Source: Lentisphaeria bacterium (GTDB taxonomy: Bacteria; Verrucomicrobiota; Lentisphaeria; Victivallales; UBA1829). From it: 47,300 bases of DNA. How positions within the stretch are numbered: the first letter of the stretch is position 1; each line of letters opens with the position of its first letter. Below are positions 8,437 to 16,499 of the stretch, piece after piece. Below the pieces are notes generated by a model that worked only from the letters and a program-made list of their open reading frames with translations, made no database searches and was not told the DNA's origin. The position numbers and the translations under genes were made by a program. The stretch spans positions 1-47,300 of the forward strand of contig JAGBXB010000062.1 in NCBI GenBank assembly GCA_017629515.1, given 5' to 3'.

Positions 8437-9192
8437 ATGAAACTTTTTCTTTCTTTATTATTTTTTGTTTTCTGTACAAGTATTCTCTCTTCCGGGGAAA
8501 AACGCGGGGCGGTTGCGTTTACATTTGATGATTATCACGGTCCCCGCTGGTTGAAGGCAGATGCCATTTTCAAAAAATACAATGCTCATGCCACATTTTT
8601 CATTGTCGGTGGATTGAGTAAAGAAAAACTTGACACGATGAAAAAATTGCAGCAGATGGGGCACTCCATAGGATTGCACAGTTTGCGGCATCGGGATGTT
8701 TATACGCCGAAAACCGGAAAACTCCACAGGGAATATTTTGAAAAAGAGGTGAAGGCACAATATGATCTCTGTAAAAAAGAGAAGATCAGTGTATGCAGTT
8801 TTGCCTATCCGAACAACCGGAGAAATGCGGCAAGCGATCAGCTCCTTTTTCCCCATTTCGATTACCTGCGTGCCGGACTCGGTAAAGAGAAAAAAATGAT
8901 TTTCTACCCCCTTGTCAAACTGGAAAAGAAAATGATGCTTGGCGGTCAGGGGCTCGGGAAATATTATAAGACAGATCCTGTTCAGGTCAAACTTCTTATG
9001 GAGCAGGCGGCAAAGAGTAATTCCCTTATCGTCTTTTTCTCCCATGACATCCGGCCGGATGCTCCCGGTATCAGTATGCCTGCTGAATTGCTTGAGGAAC
9101 TTCTGGCACACGCGGCAAAACTCAATATGAATGTGATCGGCTTTAATGAGATTTCTGCATTGAGAAAAAAGTACGGAAAGGCAAAGAAGTAA
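8437..9192 (+). CDS. Exported polysaccharide deacetylase (NodB homology)
   Basis: 251-residue carbohydrate esterase family 4-like protein, expected to remove N- or O-acetyl groups from a cell-envelope or environmental polysaccharide. A signal peptide covers residues 1-20. The catalytic TFDD motif is at 29-32, and the second metal motif HSLRH is at 81-85, so the metal triad Asp-His-His is complete. A later SHDIRPD string matches the family's conserved His motif. The start has only a weak ribosome-binding site (GGGAAC). It stands alone between two tRNA genes, ending in a clear terminator at 9213. Substrate cannot be read from the context. Confidence 0.87.
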   Translation: MKLFLSLLFFVFCTSILSSGEKRGAVAFTFDDYHGPRWLKADAIFKKYNAHATFFIVGGLSKEKLDTMKKLQQMGHSIGLHSLRHRDVYTPKTGKLHREYFEKEVKAQYDLCKKEKISVCSFAYPNNRRNAASDQLLFPHFDYLRAGLGKEKKMIFYPLVKLEKKMMLGGQGLGKYYKTDPVQVKLLMEQAAKSNSLIVFFSHDIRPDAPGISMPAELLEELLAHAAKLNMNVIGFNEISALRKKYGKAKK

Positions 9193-9212
9193 GATTCAAT
9201 TTGAGTAAAGCG

Positions 9213-9258
9213 GGGGGCTGCTGCAAAAACCTGAAAGATGGGAAGCAGTCTCCTTTTT
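9213..9258 (+). terminator. Terminator after polysaccharide deacetylase
   Basis: 10-bp stem GGGGGCTGCT/AGCAGTCTCC (arms 9213-9222 and 9244-9253, two G-U pairs) with a 21-base loop, followed by TTTTT. Confidence 0.7.
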
Positions 9259-9451
9259 ATTTTCTCTCTTCCTGTATATAAACAGCATAGCGTTCAAGGG
9301 GATCGATACTGTTCATTCCGTTGCACAATACTTTTGTATAGATATATTTTCCTGCAGTAATATATTTTACCACTTCTTCCTCTTTTCTGCCTGAAAGTTC
9401 TGCAAAACGATTCTGACTCAGCCAATGTGCCGGAAAATGGTAAATAAACAA
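9257..9451 (-). CDS. Doubtful small helix-turn-helix (excisionase-like) ORF
   Basis: Open frame of 64 codons from a TTG, with no ATG and no good ribosome-binding site. The product reads like a small winged-helix or excisionase protein: a WLSQNRFAELSGRKEEEVVKYI segment in two parts (WLSQNRFAELSGR, then EEEVVKYI), resembling the helix-turn-helix of Xis-type proteins, followed by a short basic and polar tail. It is bounded upstream by an in-frame stop two codons before the TTG, so it could be a fragment of a decayed gene. It lies between two tRNA-Gly genes. I rate it a possible remnant of an integrated element, not a confirmed gene. Confidence 0.3.
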   Translation of the reverse strand: MFIYHFPAHWLSQNRFAELSGRKEEEVVKYITAGKYIYTKVLCNGMNSIDPLERYAVYIQEERK

Positions 9452-9533
9452 TTTTCATTTTGTAAATTTATTTTTTATGAGACTGATATCTTTGGGAGAA
9501 AAAACTTTTTTTCATATTTTTTACAAAAACCGT

Positions 9534-9561
9534 TTGACTTTATTCCTCTTTGTGGTATATT
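9534..9561 (+). promoter_or_regulatory. Promoter of tRNA-Gly(GCC)
   Basis: TTGACT (9534-9539), 16-bp spacer, TATATT (9556-9561, continuing TATATTAATA). The tRNA begins 16 bp after the -10 box. Confidence 0.7.
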
Positions 9562-9577
9562 AATAGCATAATCACAA

Positions 9578-9652
9578 GCGGGCATAGCTCAGTGGTAGAG
9601 CATCACGTTGCCAACGTGATGGTCGTGGGTTCAAGTCCCATTGCCCGCTCCA
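9578..9652 (+). tRNA. tRNA-Gly (anticodon GCC)
   Basis: Cloverleaf with acceptor GCGGGCA/TGCCCGC, anticodon stem TCACG/CGTGA, loop TTGCCAA giving GCC (reads GGC and GGT), T-loop GGTTCAAGTCC, and encoded CCA at 9650-9652. It has its own promoter and terminator. Confidence 0.96.
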
Positions 9653-9667
9653 TTTTTTTGTCTTCAT

Positions 9668-9692
9668 ACCGGAACTTTGTTCCGGTTTTTTT
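9668..9692 (+). terminator. Terminator after tRNA-Gly(GCC)
   Basis: ACCGGAAC-TTT-GTTCCGGT perfect 8-bp stem (9668-9686) followed by seven T residues in all. Confidence 0.88.
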
Positions 9693-9734
9693 GTCTATAC
9701 GCAAGTTTTTCCTGTTACAAATTCATTTTTCTTC

Positions 9735-9763
9735 TTGCAAGAATGAAGATAAGATGTTATTTT
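9735..9763 (+). promoter_or_regulatory. Putative promoter for NYN-mla operon
   Basis: TTGCAA (9735-9740), 17-bp spacer, TATTTT (9758-9763), about 65 bp before the start codon of the NYN gene. Moderate match only. Confidence 0.4.
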
Positions 9764-9827
9764 AAAGGAAATAAAGGTAATTTCAAATATCAATAACTGT
9801 ATCTATGTTTTAAAAGGAAAAAGTATC

Positions 9828-10793
9828 ATGTTCAATGAAAGGAAAAATTCACTTTCCCGTATCGCTGTATTTTATGACGGCAACTATTTTTATCATGTCA
9901 GCAATTATTATTGTTACGGTCATCCCCGGCGTACCCGCTTGAGTATTCCCGGGATCCATGAATTTATTGTAAAATATATTGCAACCTGTGAAGGTATCGC
10001 CCCCAAATTCTGTCAGATCGTTGACTGCCATTACTTCCGGGGGAGACTGCCGGCAATGGAGGCAAATGAAAGACAGATCCTGCTCAACGAGCGTATTTTT
10101 GATGATATTCTCATGCGGGAAGGCATTGTGACCCACTATCTGCCCATGACAAAATCCGGGGAAAAGGGCGTGGATGTATCTCTTGCCCTGGAAGCTCTGG
10201 AATTGGCGATCCTCAAACAATATAATGTAGTTGTCCTCATTGCCAGCGACGGAGATTATGTCCCCCTTATCCGCAAACTCAATTCTCTGGGGACGCGGGT
10301 CATGGTCTGCGGCTGGGACTTTGAATATACGGACGATCAGGGCAATGCCCGTTATACTTCCACCTCCACCCGTTTGATGAGTGAGGCCGCTTACGCTGTA
10401 AAAATGCACGATATTATTAATGGCATACAAAAAGTTCCCGGCATAAATCCGGATATGCTCTTTGTTACCAGGGATCAGGAAAATGATCCCGGAGAAAATC
10501 TGATTTCCGGTACAGGCAGTCCCAATGGAAATCCTGCCGAATATTATATTCCTTCCTCCACCTATCAGGAGGACACCCGTTCAGCAAGAAAACAGGGAAG
10601 GATCGTTCAACTGCGCAGCGGTTACGGTTTCATTTCTTCCGATACGGGCAAAAATATCTTTTTCTTTATTGAAGAATTGCGTAACTGCGCCTTTGATGAA
10701 CTTGCCCCCGGCGACCTTATGGAATATGATCTCGGTTATAATGACAGAGGGGAATGTTGTAAAAATGTTACTCTCGTAAAAAAGAACAGTTGA
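9828..10793 (+). CDS. NYN-domain (PIN-like) RNase fused to cold-shock domain
   Basis: 321-residue two-domain protein. Residues about 10-200 are a NYN/LabA-type PIN-like fold, a putative metal-dependent RNase: FYDGNYFY carries the first acidic residue (D17), KGVDVSLALEALEL (near 113) the second, and ASDGDYVPLI (near 139) the third, so the acidic centre is complete. After a polar linker, residues about 254-321 form a cold-shock/S1-like RNA-binding domain (GRIVQLRSGYGFISSDTGKN with the usual GYGFI core, then IFFFIEEL). The domain order suggests an RNA-degrading or processing enzyme that finds its target through the cold-shock domain. Ribosome-binding site AAAAGGA lies before the ATG. It is 22 bp upstream of mlaE on the same strand and may be cotranscribed with it. 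Confidence 0.85.
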   Translation: MFNERKNSLSRIAVFYDGNYFYHVSNYYCYGHPRRTRLSIPGIHEFIVKYIATCEGIAPKFCQIVDCHYFRGRLPAMEANERQILLNERIFDDILMREGIVTHYLPMTKSGEKGVDVSLALEALELAILKQYNVVVLIASDGDYVPLIRKLNSLGTRVMVCGWDFEYTDDQGNARYTSTSTRLMSEAAYAVKMHDIINGIQKVPGINPDMLFVTRDQENDPGENLISGTGSPNGNPAEYYIPSSTYQEDTRSARKQGRIVQLRSGYGFISSDTGKNIFFFIEELRNCAFDELAPGDLMEYDLGYNDRGECCKNVTLVKKNS

Positions 10794-10815
10794 ACTTGAA
10801 ACAGGGAGGGGGCAA

Positions 10816-11643
10816 ATGGCAGGAGAAGATCAGAAAAAAAGTTTTCCGGAAGACTTTTTTATATCCGTCGGAGGGATGTTTTATACCTTGAAAGAGGAAA
10901 TTTTTTCCTGTATTGTCTTTGCCGGAAGAGTCAGCAGTGCCGTACTGGATGCGTTCCGCCATCCCGGGAAAATCCGGAAAAGAGAGTTGCTGTATTTTAT
11001 GAATCTCTGCGGGGCAGACGGCGTTCCCATTACCTTTCTCATCTGTTTTCTTACCGGGTTCATTCTGGGATATCAGTGTGCTGTCCAGATGCAGAAATAC
11101 GGAGCAGATGCTTTTCTTGCCGGTCTTGTCGGCTGTGCCATGGTACGGGAATTAAGTCCCCTTATGGTAAGCATCATTGCCACAGGGAGAACCGGTTCAG
11201 CCTTTGCTGCGGAGATCGGTTCCATGAAGGTATCGGAAGAGGTGGATGCGTTGCGGACTATGGGATTTATGCCGGAAAGATTTCTTGTTGTCCCCAAACT
11301 TTTTGCCATGGCATTAATGATGCCGCTTCTTGCGATCATTGGTGACATTGCCGGAATACTGGGCGGGGCTGTGATCGGAATAACTGTACTCCATCAGCCT
11401 TTGTCCGCATATTACAGTCAAACGGTTTCCTGGGTAAGACCCGGTTACTTTCTGGAAAGTATCATCAAAACTGCCGTTTTCGGCATCATCATCTGTTTTA
11501 TCGGCTGCTGGCGGGGTTTCCGCACCGGTTCCGACGCACTTGCGGTTGGCAGAAGCACTACTTCCTCGGTGGTGTTGAGTATTCTTTTTGTTATCATAGC
11601 CGATACCATTCTTGCCCATTTTTTCAACAACATATTTTTCTGA
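10816..11643 (+). CDS. mlaE: MlaE-family lipid ABC transporter permease
   Basis: 275-residue inner-membrane permease of the MlaE/YrbE (DUF140) family, which with MlaF and MlaD moves phospholipids between inner and outer membranes. The N-terminal 70 residues form an interfacial helix, then about five transmembrane segments follow. The diagnostic segment with ELSPLMVSIIATGRTGSAFA and EIGSMKVSEEVDALRTMG is present, as is the C-terminal DALAVGRSTTSSVV. GGGAGGGGG precedes the ATG at 10816. It is followed by mlaF (16 bp) and mlaD (18 bp), so these three are one operon. No mlaC, mlaB or vacJ is nearby. Confidence 0.93.
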   Translation: MAGEDQKKSFPEDFFISVGGMFYTLKEEIFSCIVFAGRVSSAVLDAFRHPGKIRKRELLYFMNLCGADGVPITFLICFLTGFILGYQCAVQMQKYGADAFLAGLVGCAMVRELSPLMVSIIATGRTGSAFAAEIGSMKVSEEVDALRTMGFMPERFLVVPKLFAMALMMPLLAIIGDIAGILGGAVIGITVLHQPLSAYYSQTVSWVRPGYFLESIIKTAVFGIIICFIGCWRGFRTGSDALAVGRSTTSSVVLSILFVIIADTILAHFFNNIFF

Positions 11644-11659
11644 AAGGGAGGAAGAAAAG

Positions 11660-12418
11660 ATGTCTGAAAAAAACTGTCCTGCCATAGAAGTAAAAGATCT
11701 TGTTGCAAAATACGGGGAAAGAATCATTCTGAATCATATCTCCTTTACCGTTCCGCAGGGAGAGATCCTTACGATTTTAGGCTCTTCCGGCTGCGGGAAA
11801 AGTACACTTTTGAAACATCTTACCGGATTATATACCCCCCTTTCCGGTGAGATCCTCCTTCATGGCAAAAGCATAGTCCACGCAGCAGAAGAGGAAAAAA
11901 GGCTTCTTATGTCTTCTTTCGGAGTGGCTTATCAGGGCGGGGCATTGTTCCGTTCTTTTACCGTGGAGGAAAATGTGGCTCTGCCCCTGGAGGAATATAC
12001 TCTTCTTTCCCGGGAGGAGATCCGGAAAAAGGTGAAAGAAAAACTGAAAATGGTGAACCTTGACGGCTTTCAACATCTGATGCCTGCCGATCTTTCCGGC
12101 GGTATGCTGAAACGCTGTGCTTTTGCCAGAGCCATGGCACTTGACCCCAAATTGCTCTTTTTTGATGAACCTTCCGCCGGACTTGACCCTGTAAGTTCCG
12201 CAAGTCTGGATGAGCTTATTCTGCAAATCCGGGAAAAGACCGGGGCTACCATTGTGATCGTAACTCATGAACTGGACAGTATTTTCCGGATATCCGACCG
12301 CAGTATCATGCTGGATGCGGGCACAAAAAAGATCATTGCAGACGGCAAGCCGGAAGATCTGCGGAAAAATTGCGCCAATGAGGAAGTTCGGAGATTTTTG
12401 AACAGAGGTAAACTTTGA
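11660..12418 (+). CDS. mlaF: MlaF-family ABC transporter ATPase
   Basis: 252-residue ABC ATPase that powers the MlaE permease. Walker A GSSGCGKST is at about 41-49, the signature LSGGMLKR near 146, Walker B LLFFDEPSAGLDP at about 164-176, and the switch His in VTHELDS follows. The ATG at 11660 was chosen over an in-frame start at 11612 because GGGAGG lies directly upstream of it and the longer form would overlap mlaE. The Q-loop FGVAYQGGALF has the shape usual for MlaF/Mkl proteins. It sits between mlaE and mlaD, fixing its role. Confidence 0.94.
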   Translation: MSEKNCPAIEVKDLVAKYGERIILNHISFTVPQGEILTILGSSGCGKSTLLKHLTGLYTPLSGEILLHGKSIVHAAEEEKRLLMSSFGVAYQGGALFRSFTVEENVALPLEEYTLLSREEIRKKVKEKLKMVNLDGFQHLMPADLSGGMLKRCAFARAMALDPKLLFFDEPSAGLDPVSSASLDELILQIREKTGATIVIVTHELDSIFRISDRSIMLDAGTKKIIADGKPEDLRKNCANEEVRRFLNRGKL

Positions 12419-12436
12419 AAATAAGAGGATGGAAAA

Positions 12437-13441
12437 ATGGAAACGAATAAATTTAAATTAGGTCTTTTTGTCACTTGTGCAGTTCTTCTTTTTGTTGCGG
12501 CGGTTACCTGCATGGGACTTTTTGATTTTCTCAATGCCAAAGCCTATTTACGGACGACTGTAACCGAATCGGTGCAGGGGTTGAATACCGGTTCCCAGGT
12601 GAAATTGCGGGGAGTGCCTATTGGTAAAATCACCGATATCATCATCCACATGGAAAGCAAAAACATCTGTCTGGAAATGGAAGTGGATCTGCAAAGATTT
12701 GCCAGCAGATCCCAAAGTATATTCTCCAACTCTGCCATCTCCAAAGAAGAATTTTACCAACTGCTTCACAAAGAGATCAAAAGCGGTCTGCGCTGCCGTA
12801 TCGAACCGGACGGCATTACCGGCATGAAGTATCTGGAAATCGACTTTTTCAATAATGTCAAGCCCGTTTCCCGGAAAGAAAGTCCGGGAAAGATCAATTC
12901 ATGCACAACGGCAAACAACAGTAAATATTTCTTTATTCCCTCCACCCCCTCCATGCTTGCCTCCCTGCGTCTGACCATGACCGATATCCTTGCAAAGATC
13001 GCCATGATCGATTTTGACGGTATTGCCCGGCGTTCCAATCTTCTTCTGGAAAATGTGAACAAGATCGTCCAGCCTCAAAAAGTGGATAAACTTATCACAC
13101 AACTGGATAAATGTGTGGAATCCATCCGTAAAACTTCCGATACCCTCACAGATGTACTGGATAAAAAAGAGATCAATGACACTCTTGCTGATATCAAAAA
13201 GGCTGTCAATTCCATTGCCGTGCTTTCCACAGATATCCGTAAAAATATCAATGACTCCAATATCCCCGGAACGGTTGCCGGATTGCGGGATCTTACAGAT
13301 GAGATAGAAGACTCCTCCAAAAATGTGAATAATACCATAGGCAAACTCAATGACGCCATTGATGCGTTAACGGAACTTGCCCAGTATTTGAATGATCATC
13401 CTTCCGCCCTGATCTATGGAAAAACCAGGGATGAAAAGTAA
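12437..13441 (+). CDS. mlaD: MlaD-family MCE-domain lipid-binding protein
   Basis: 334-residue protein anchored by one N-terminal membrane helix (about residues 8-28) with a periplasmic MCE domain at about 38-125 (SVQGLNTGSQVKLRGVPIG is the family hallmark). The remaining 200 residues are helical and rich in Asp, Ile, Asn and Lys, predicted to form the long coiled tail seen in MCE proteins larger than E. coli MlaD (183 residues). MCE proteins form hexameric rings that carry lipid. GAGGATGGAAAA precedes the ATG. Its TAA (13439-13441) abuts the TGA of the converging acetyltransferase gene with no intervening base. Confidence 0.92.
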   Translation: METNKFKLGLFVTCAVLLFVAAVTCMGLFDFLNAKAYLRTTVTESVQGLNTGSQVKLRGVPIGKITDIIIHMESKNICLEMEVDLQRFASRSQSIFSNSAISKEEFYQLLHKEIKSGLRCRIEPDGITGMKYLEIDFFNNVKPVSRKESPGKINSCTTANNSKYFFIPSTPSMLASLRLTMTDILAKIAMIDFDGIARRSNLLLENVNKIVQPQKVDKLITQLDKCVESIRKTSDTLTDVLDKKEINDTLADIKKAVNSIAVLSTDIRKNINDSNIPGTVAGLRDLTDEIEDSSKNVNNTIGKLNDAIDALTELAQYLNDHPSALIYGKTRDEK

Positions 13442-14224
13442 TCAGGAAAGGAAATTTTTTCCCGCTTTTTCCTGATACTCTTCCGTAAAAAAGAGAGGCG
13501 TTTTTTTCAGCAGAGCCAAAATAAGATCTGCGCTTTTGCGGGCATCCAGCAGGAAACAGGCGGCATCGCCGAATTTTCCCTCCTGCAATGCCCCGTTTTC
13601 CCGGAGAAGCGGAGCAGCAAGGGAATAATATTTATTATGATGCCCATGATGCCGGAAAGAGGGAATACGGAAAAGAGAACCGTCGGGCTTTTCCAGAAAA
13701 AGATCGTAAGGATCTTTCTCAAACATGCCGGGAACAGGCAGAAACTCCTCCACGGCGTGAAAAAATGTACTGCATGAAATACTTTTTGTACCGATAAAAA
13801 GTATTCTGGCATTCCGGTCATATAATTTTCCCCAGGGGGATTTTCTGGCACAGGGGGTGGAAAAATTTTCATGTCCGGAACAGAATTTGACGGCATCTTT
13901 TCCGTATGCCGCCACAGAATGTGTGGGGTGCAGGGATCGGATCACTCCATCTCTTTTCCGGAACATTTCTGTAAGAAGCCCCACCACAGAAGGCGTCTTT
14001 TCCGGAGAAAAGATCTTTTCTTTCTTTCCATATATATCATAGGAAAGGGTGGGAAAAACAAGCAGTCCCGTTTTTTCAAAATGATCCATAAGCACATCCA
14101 GAACAGTTTCTGCGCCATTTTCCACTTCTCCGATACTTTTCATGGAAGAGTGAACAAGAACGGTATCAGACGGCAGAAGCCCCAGTTGGATGAGATCCTG
14201 TTTTAATGAAGAATAACTATGCAT
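13442..14224 (-). CDS. AAC(3)-family N-acetyltransferase
   Basis: 260-residue member of the Antibiotic_NAT (aminoglycoside 3-N-acetyltransferase, YokD-like) fold. Conserved strings include VLVHSSMKSIG near residue 21, FPTLSYD near 57, and RSLHPTHSVAAYG near 96, the last containing the catalytic His region; the acetyl donor would be acetyl-CoA. Many chromosomal members of this family do not act on aminoglycosides, so resistance should not be assumed. It lies directly after the argB terminator with only about 23 bp between, leaving little room for a promoter, and it shares a direction with argB, argJ and queF. Possibly it is expressed by read-through. Confidence 0.82.
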   Translation of the reverse strand: MHSYSSLKQDLIQLGLLPSDTVLVHSSMKSIGEVENGAETVLDVLMDHFEKTGLLVFPTLSYDIYGKKEKIFSPEKTPSVVGLLTEMFRKRDGVIRSLHPTHSVAAYGKDAVKFCSGHENFSTPCARKSPWGKLYDRNARILFIGTKSISCSTFFHAVEEFLPVPGMFEKDPYDLFLEKPDGSLFRIPSFRHHGHHNKYYSLAAPLLRENGALQEGKFGDAACFLLDARKSADLILALLKKTPLFFTEEYQEKAGKNFLS

Positions 14225-14240
14225 AAAAAGGTTCCAAACA

Positions 14241-14275
14241 TAAAAAACCCCGCTGCAATTTTGTTTACGGCGGGG
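14241..14275 (-). terminator. Terminator after argB
   Basis: CCCCGC/GCGGGG stem (14248-14253 and 14270-14275) followed on the minus strand by TTTTTT (14242-14247). A-runs on the other side make it potentially bidirectional. Confidence 0.75.
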
Positions 14276-14310
14276 AAAAAAAGTTTGAGGATTGAAATAC
14301 CCCCGTTTTA

Positions 14311-15186
14311 TCAGTCTTTCAGAATGGCTGTTCCCACGCCTTTTTCTGTGAAGATTTCCAGAAGAAGGGAATGAAGGATCCTTCCATCGATCATGTGTAC
14401 TTTACTTGTACCCGCTTCCAGTGCTTCCACACTGCTTTTGATCTTGGGCAGCATCCCGCCGGAAAGGACTTTTTCCTCAATGAGACGGGGCACATCGGAA
14501 ATGTGGATCTGGGAGATGAGAGAAGTTTCATCTTCCGGATCGCGCAATACGCCGGGGACATCACTTAAAAATACCAGTTTTTCCGCTTTCAGAGCCTTGG
14601 CGATCTCACAGGCTGCGGTATCGGCATTGATGTTATAGGTCTGTCCGAAGAAATCCACGGCAAGGGGGGTAATGACAGGGATGAAACCGTAAGAAATGGC
14701 ATCCAGGATGGGGTCGGTATTCACGGCAATAACTTTGCCCACAAACCCGATATCCACTTTTTCCCCTGTGGCGGGGTCGCTGGAATAAAGTTTTTCTGCC
14801 CGCAGGATGGATTTACCGGAAATGGAAACGCCTTTGCTGTCATGTTCTTTGATGGCATCCACAAGGGCTTTATTGGTATTGTTGTGCAATACATCGTCCA
14901 CCACATTGATCGTTTCGCTATCGGTGATACGCAAGCCGTTGAAGAACTTTGTTTCCACACCCAGTTCTTTGAGTCTGGCACTGATGGCTTTGCCGCCGCC
15001 GTGAACCACAACGACTTTGATTCCAATAGCGCGCAGAAGTACAATATCCCGCATGGTCTTTGCCGTCAAAGCCGGATCTTCCATGGCGCTTCCGCCGAAT
15101 TTTACAACAACGATACTGCCCTGGAATTTCTGTATATAGGGGAGTGCTTCAATAAGCACATCCGCTTTTTTGATAAGTTTATCCAT
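14311..15186 (-). CDS. argB: Acetylglutamate kinase
   Basis: 291-residue cytoplasmic enzyme phosphorylating N-acetyl-L-glutamate with ATP, the second step of arginine synthesis. The amino-acid kinase fold shows KFGGSAMED near residue 29 (phosphate binding), VVVHGGGKAIS near 60, FNGLRITD near 85, and the ATP-binding lysine region VSGGMLPKIKSS in the last third. The N-terminal helix (about residues 1-22) before the first strand is the element that mediates hexamerisation in arginine-inhibited members, so feedback inhibition by arginine is plausible. It lies 34 bp downstream of argJ, consistent with one operon and with the cyclic acetyl-recycling pathway. Confidence 0.96.
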   Translation of the reverse strand: MDKLIKKADVLIEALPYIQKFQGSIVVVKFGGSAMEDPALTAKTMRDIVLLRAIGIKVVVVHGGGKAISARLKELGVETKFFNGLRITDSETINVVDDVLHNNTNKALVDAIKEHDSKGVSISGKSILRAEKLYSSDPATGEKVDIGFVGKVIAVNTDPILDAISYGFIPVITPLAVDFFGQTYNINADTAACEIAKALKAEKLVFLSDVPGVLRDPEDETSLISQIHISDVPRLIEEKVLSGGMLPKIKSSVEALEAGTSKVHMIDGRILHSLLLEIFTEKGVGTAILKD

Positions 15187-15220
15187 TGTTTCTTCCTTAT
15201 AATAAAATTGTTTTCCTCAA

Positions 15221-16462
15221 TCAGGTACGGTAATCCGCATTGATCTTCACATAGTCATAGGTAAAGTCCCCTGTCCAAACGGTTGCAGAACTCTGCCCTT
15301 CCCCCAGATCCACCTTTACGGCAAATTCTCTTCTTTTCATCACTTCCGCCATTTTACTTTCCTCTGTTCCTGCGGGAAGTCCCCCTTTGATCACCGGGAT
15401 CTCATCAAAGAAAAGAGTAAAGTTTTCCGGATCGAACTTTGCACCGGAATAACCGGCGGCGGCAAGGATGCGGCCCCAGTTGGGATCTCCGCCGAACCAG
15501 GCGGTTTTGCAAAGGGGGCTGTTGGCAATGGCACGGGCGCATTTTTCCGCATCGGAATCACTGCCTGCGCCGGAAACTTCCACACTGATAAATTTGGTCA
15601 CGCCCTCGCCGTCGTACACAATGGCACGGGCAAGATGACCCGTAACCATATTCAGGGCTTCGGCAAAAATCTTTTCCCCGGCACTGTCTTTCTTTATCTC
15701 CACATCAGAACAGCCGTTGGCAAAAACGATGACCGTATCATTGGTACTCATGTCATTATCCACGGTGATGCGGTTGAAACTGTTTTCCACACTTGAAGCA
15801 AGAAGAGTTGACAAAAGGGCATTATCTATTTTTGCGTCAGTGGTAACACAACAGATCATTGTGGCATGAGGTGCGGCAATCATTTTCGGTGAGATCATTC
15901 CCGCCCCTTTGCACATACCGCCGATGGTGACTTTTTTCCCGTTGAGAGTAAAGGAAACCGCCAGTTCTTTGGGGCAGGTATCGGTAGTCATGATTGCTCT
16001 TGCGGCAGCGGCTCCCCCCTGTGAGGAAAGAGTTTCTGCGCCAAGTCTGATCCCATTGACGATCTTATCCATGGGAAGCTGGTCTCCGATGTGACCGGTG
16101 GAGGCAACCAGAACCTGACAGGCTTCCACATTCAGGATCTTTGCCGCTTCTTCTGCTGTTTTTCTGGAATTATTGTATCCTTCCAGACCGGTACAGGCAT
16201 TGGCGACCCCGCTATTGATGACCATAGCGCGGACAGTTTTACTTTTTTCACAGATCTCCCGGCAGTAACGGACGGGAGCGGCGCAAAAAAGATTGCTTGT
16301 GAATGTTCCGGCAAAAGAACAATCTTTTTCGGAGTAGAGAAGAGCCATATCGGGATTTCCGCTCTGTTTCAGCCCCGCAACGGCTCCGGAGGCAAGGAAT
16401 CCGGCAGGAGAGGTCACTCCGCCGTTATCCACAAAATCAAAACTGTTGTTTTTCTCTTGCAT
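15221..16462 (-). CDS. argJ: Glutamate N-acetyltransferase / ornithine acetyltransferase
   Basis: 413-residue enzyme that transfers the acetyl group from N-acetylornithine to glutamate, regenerating acetylglutamate for argB. It is made as a precursor that cleaves itself before a catalytic Thr: the segment GMCKGAGMISPKM followed by APHATMICCVTTDA contains the Ala-Thr-Met site. FTSNLFCAAPV near the N-terminus and the C-terminal FGGDPNWGRILAAAGYSG are hallmarks. Whether it also accepts acetyl-CoA (bifunctional form) cannot be told from sequence alone; no argA is in view. It is placed 37 bp after queF and 34 bp before argB on the same strand. Confidence 0.96.
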   Translation of the reverse strand: MQEKNNSFDFVDNGGVTSPAGFLASGAVAGLKQSGNPDMALLYSEKDCSFAGTFTSNLFCAAPVRYCREICEKSKTVRAMVINSGVANACTGLEGYNNSRKTAEEAAKILNVEACQVLVASTGHIGDQLPMDKIVNGIRLGAETLSSQGGAAAARAIMTTDTCPKELAVSFTLNGKKVTIGGMCKGAGMISPKMIAAPHATMICCVTTDAKIDNALLSTLLASSVENSFNRITVDNDMSTNDTVIVFANGCSDVEIKKDSAGEKIFAEALNMVTGHLARAIVYDGEGVTKFISVEVSGAGSDSDAEKCARAIANSPLCKTAWFGGDPNWGRILAAAGYSGAKFDPENFTLFFDEIPVIKGGLPAGTEESKMAEVMKRREFAVKVDLGEGQSSATVWTGDFTYDYVKINADYRT

Positions 16463-16499
16463 TTTTCTTTTCCTGTATGTTGAAAAATTGAAATTTTCT

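Noticed and set aside
13442..14224. Acquired aminoglycoside resistance gene
   Set aside because: Base composition and codon use look like the neighbours, no mobile element is near, and chromosomal members of the family often have other substrates.
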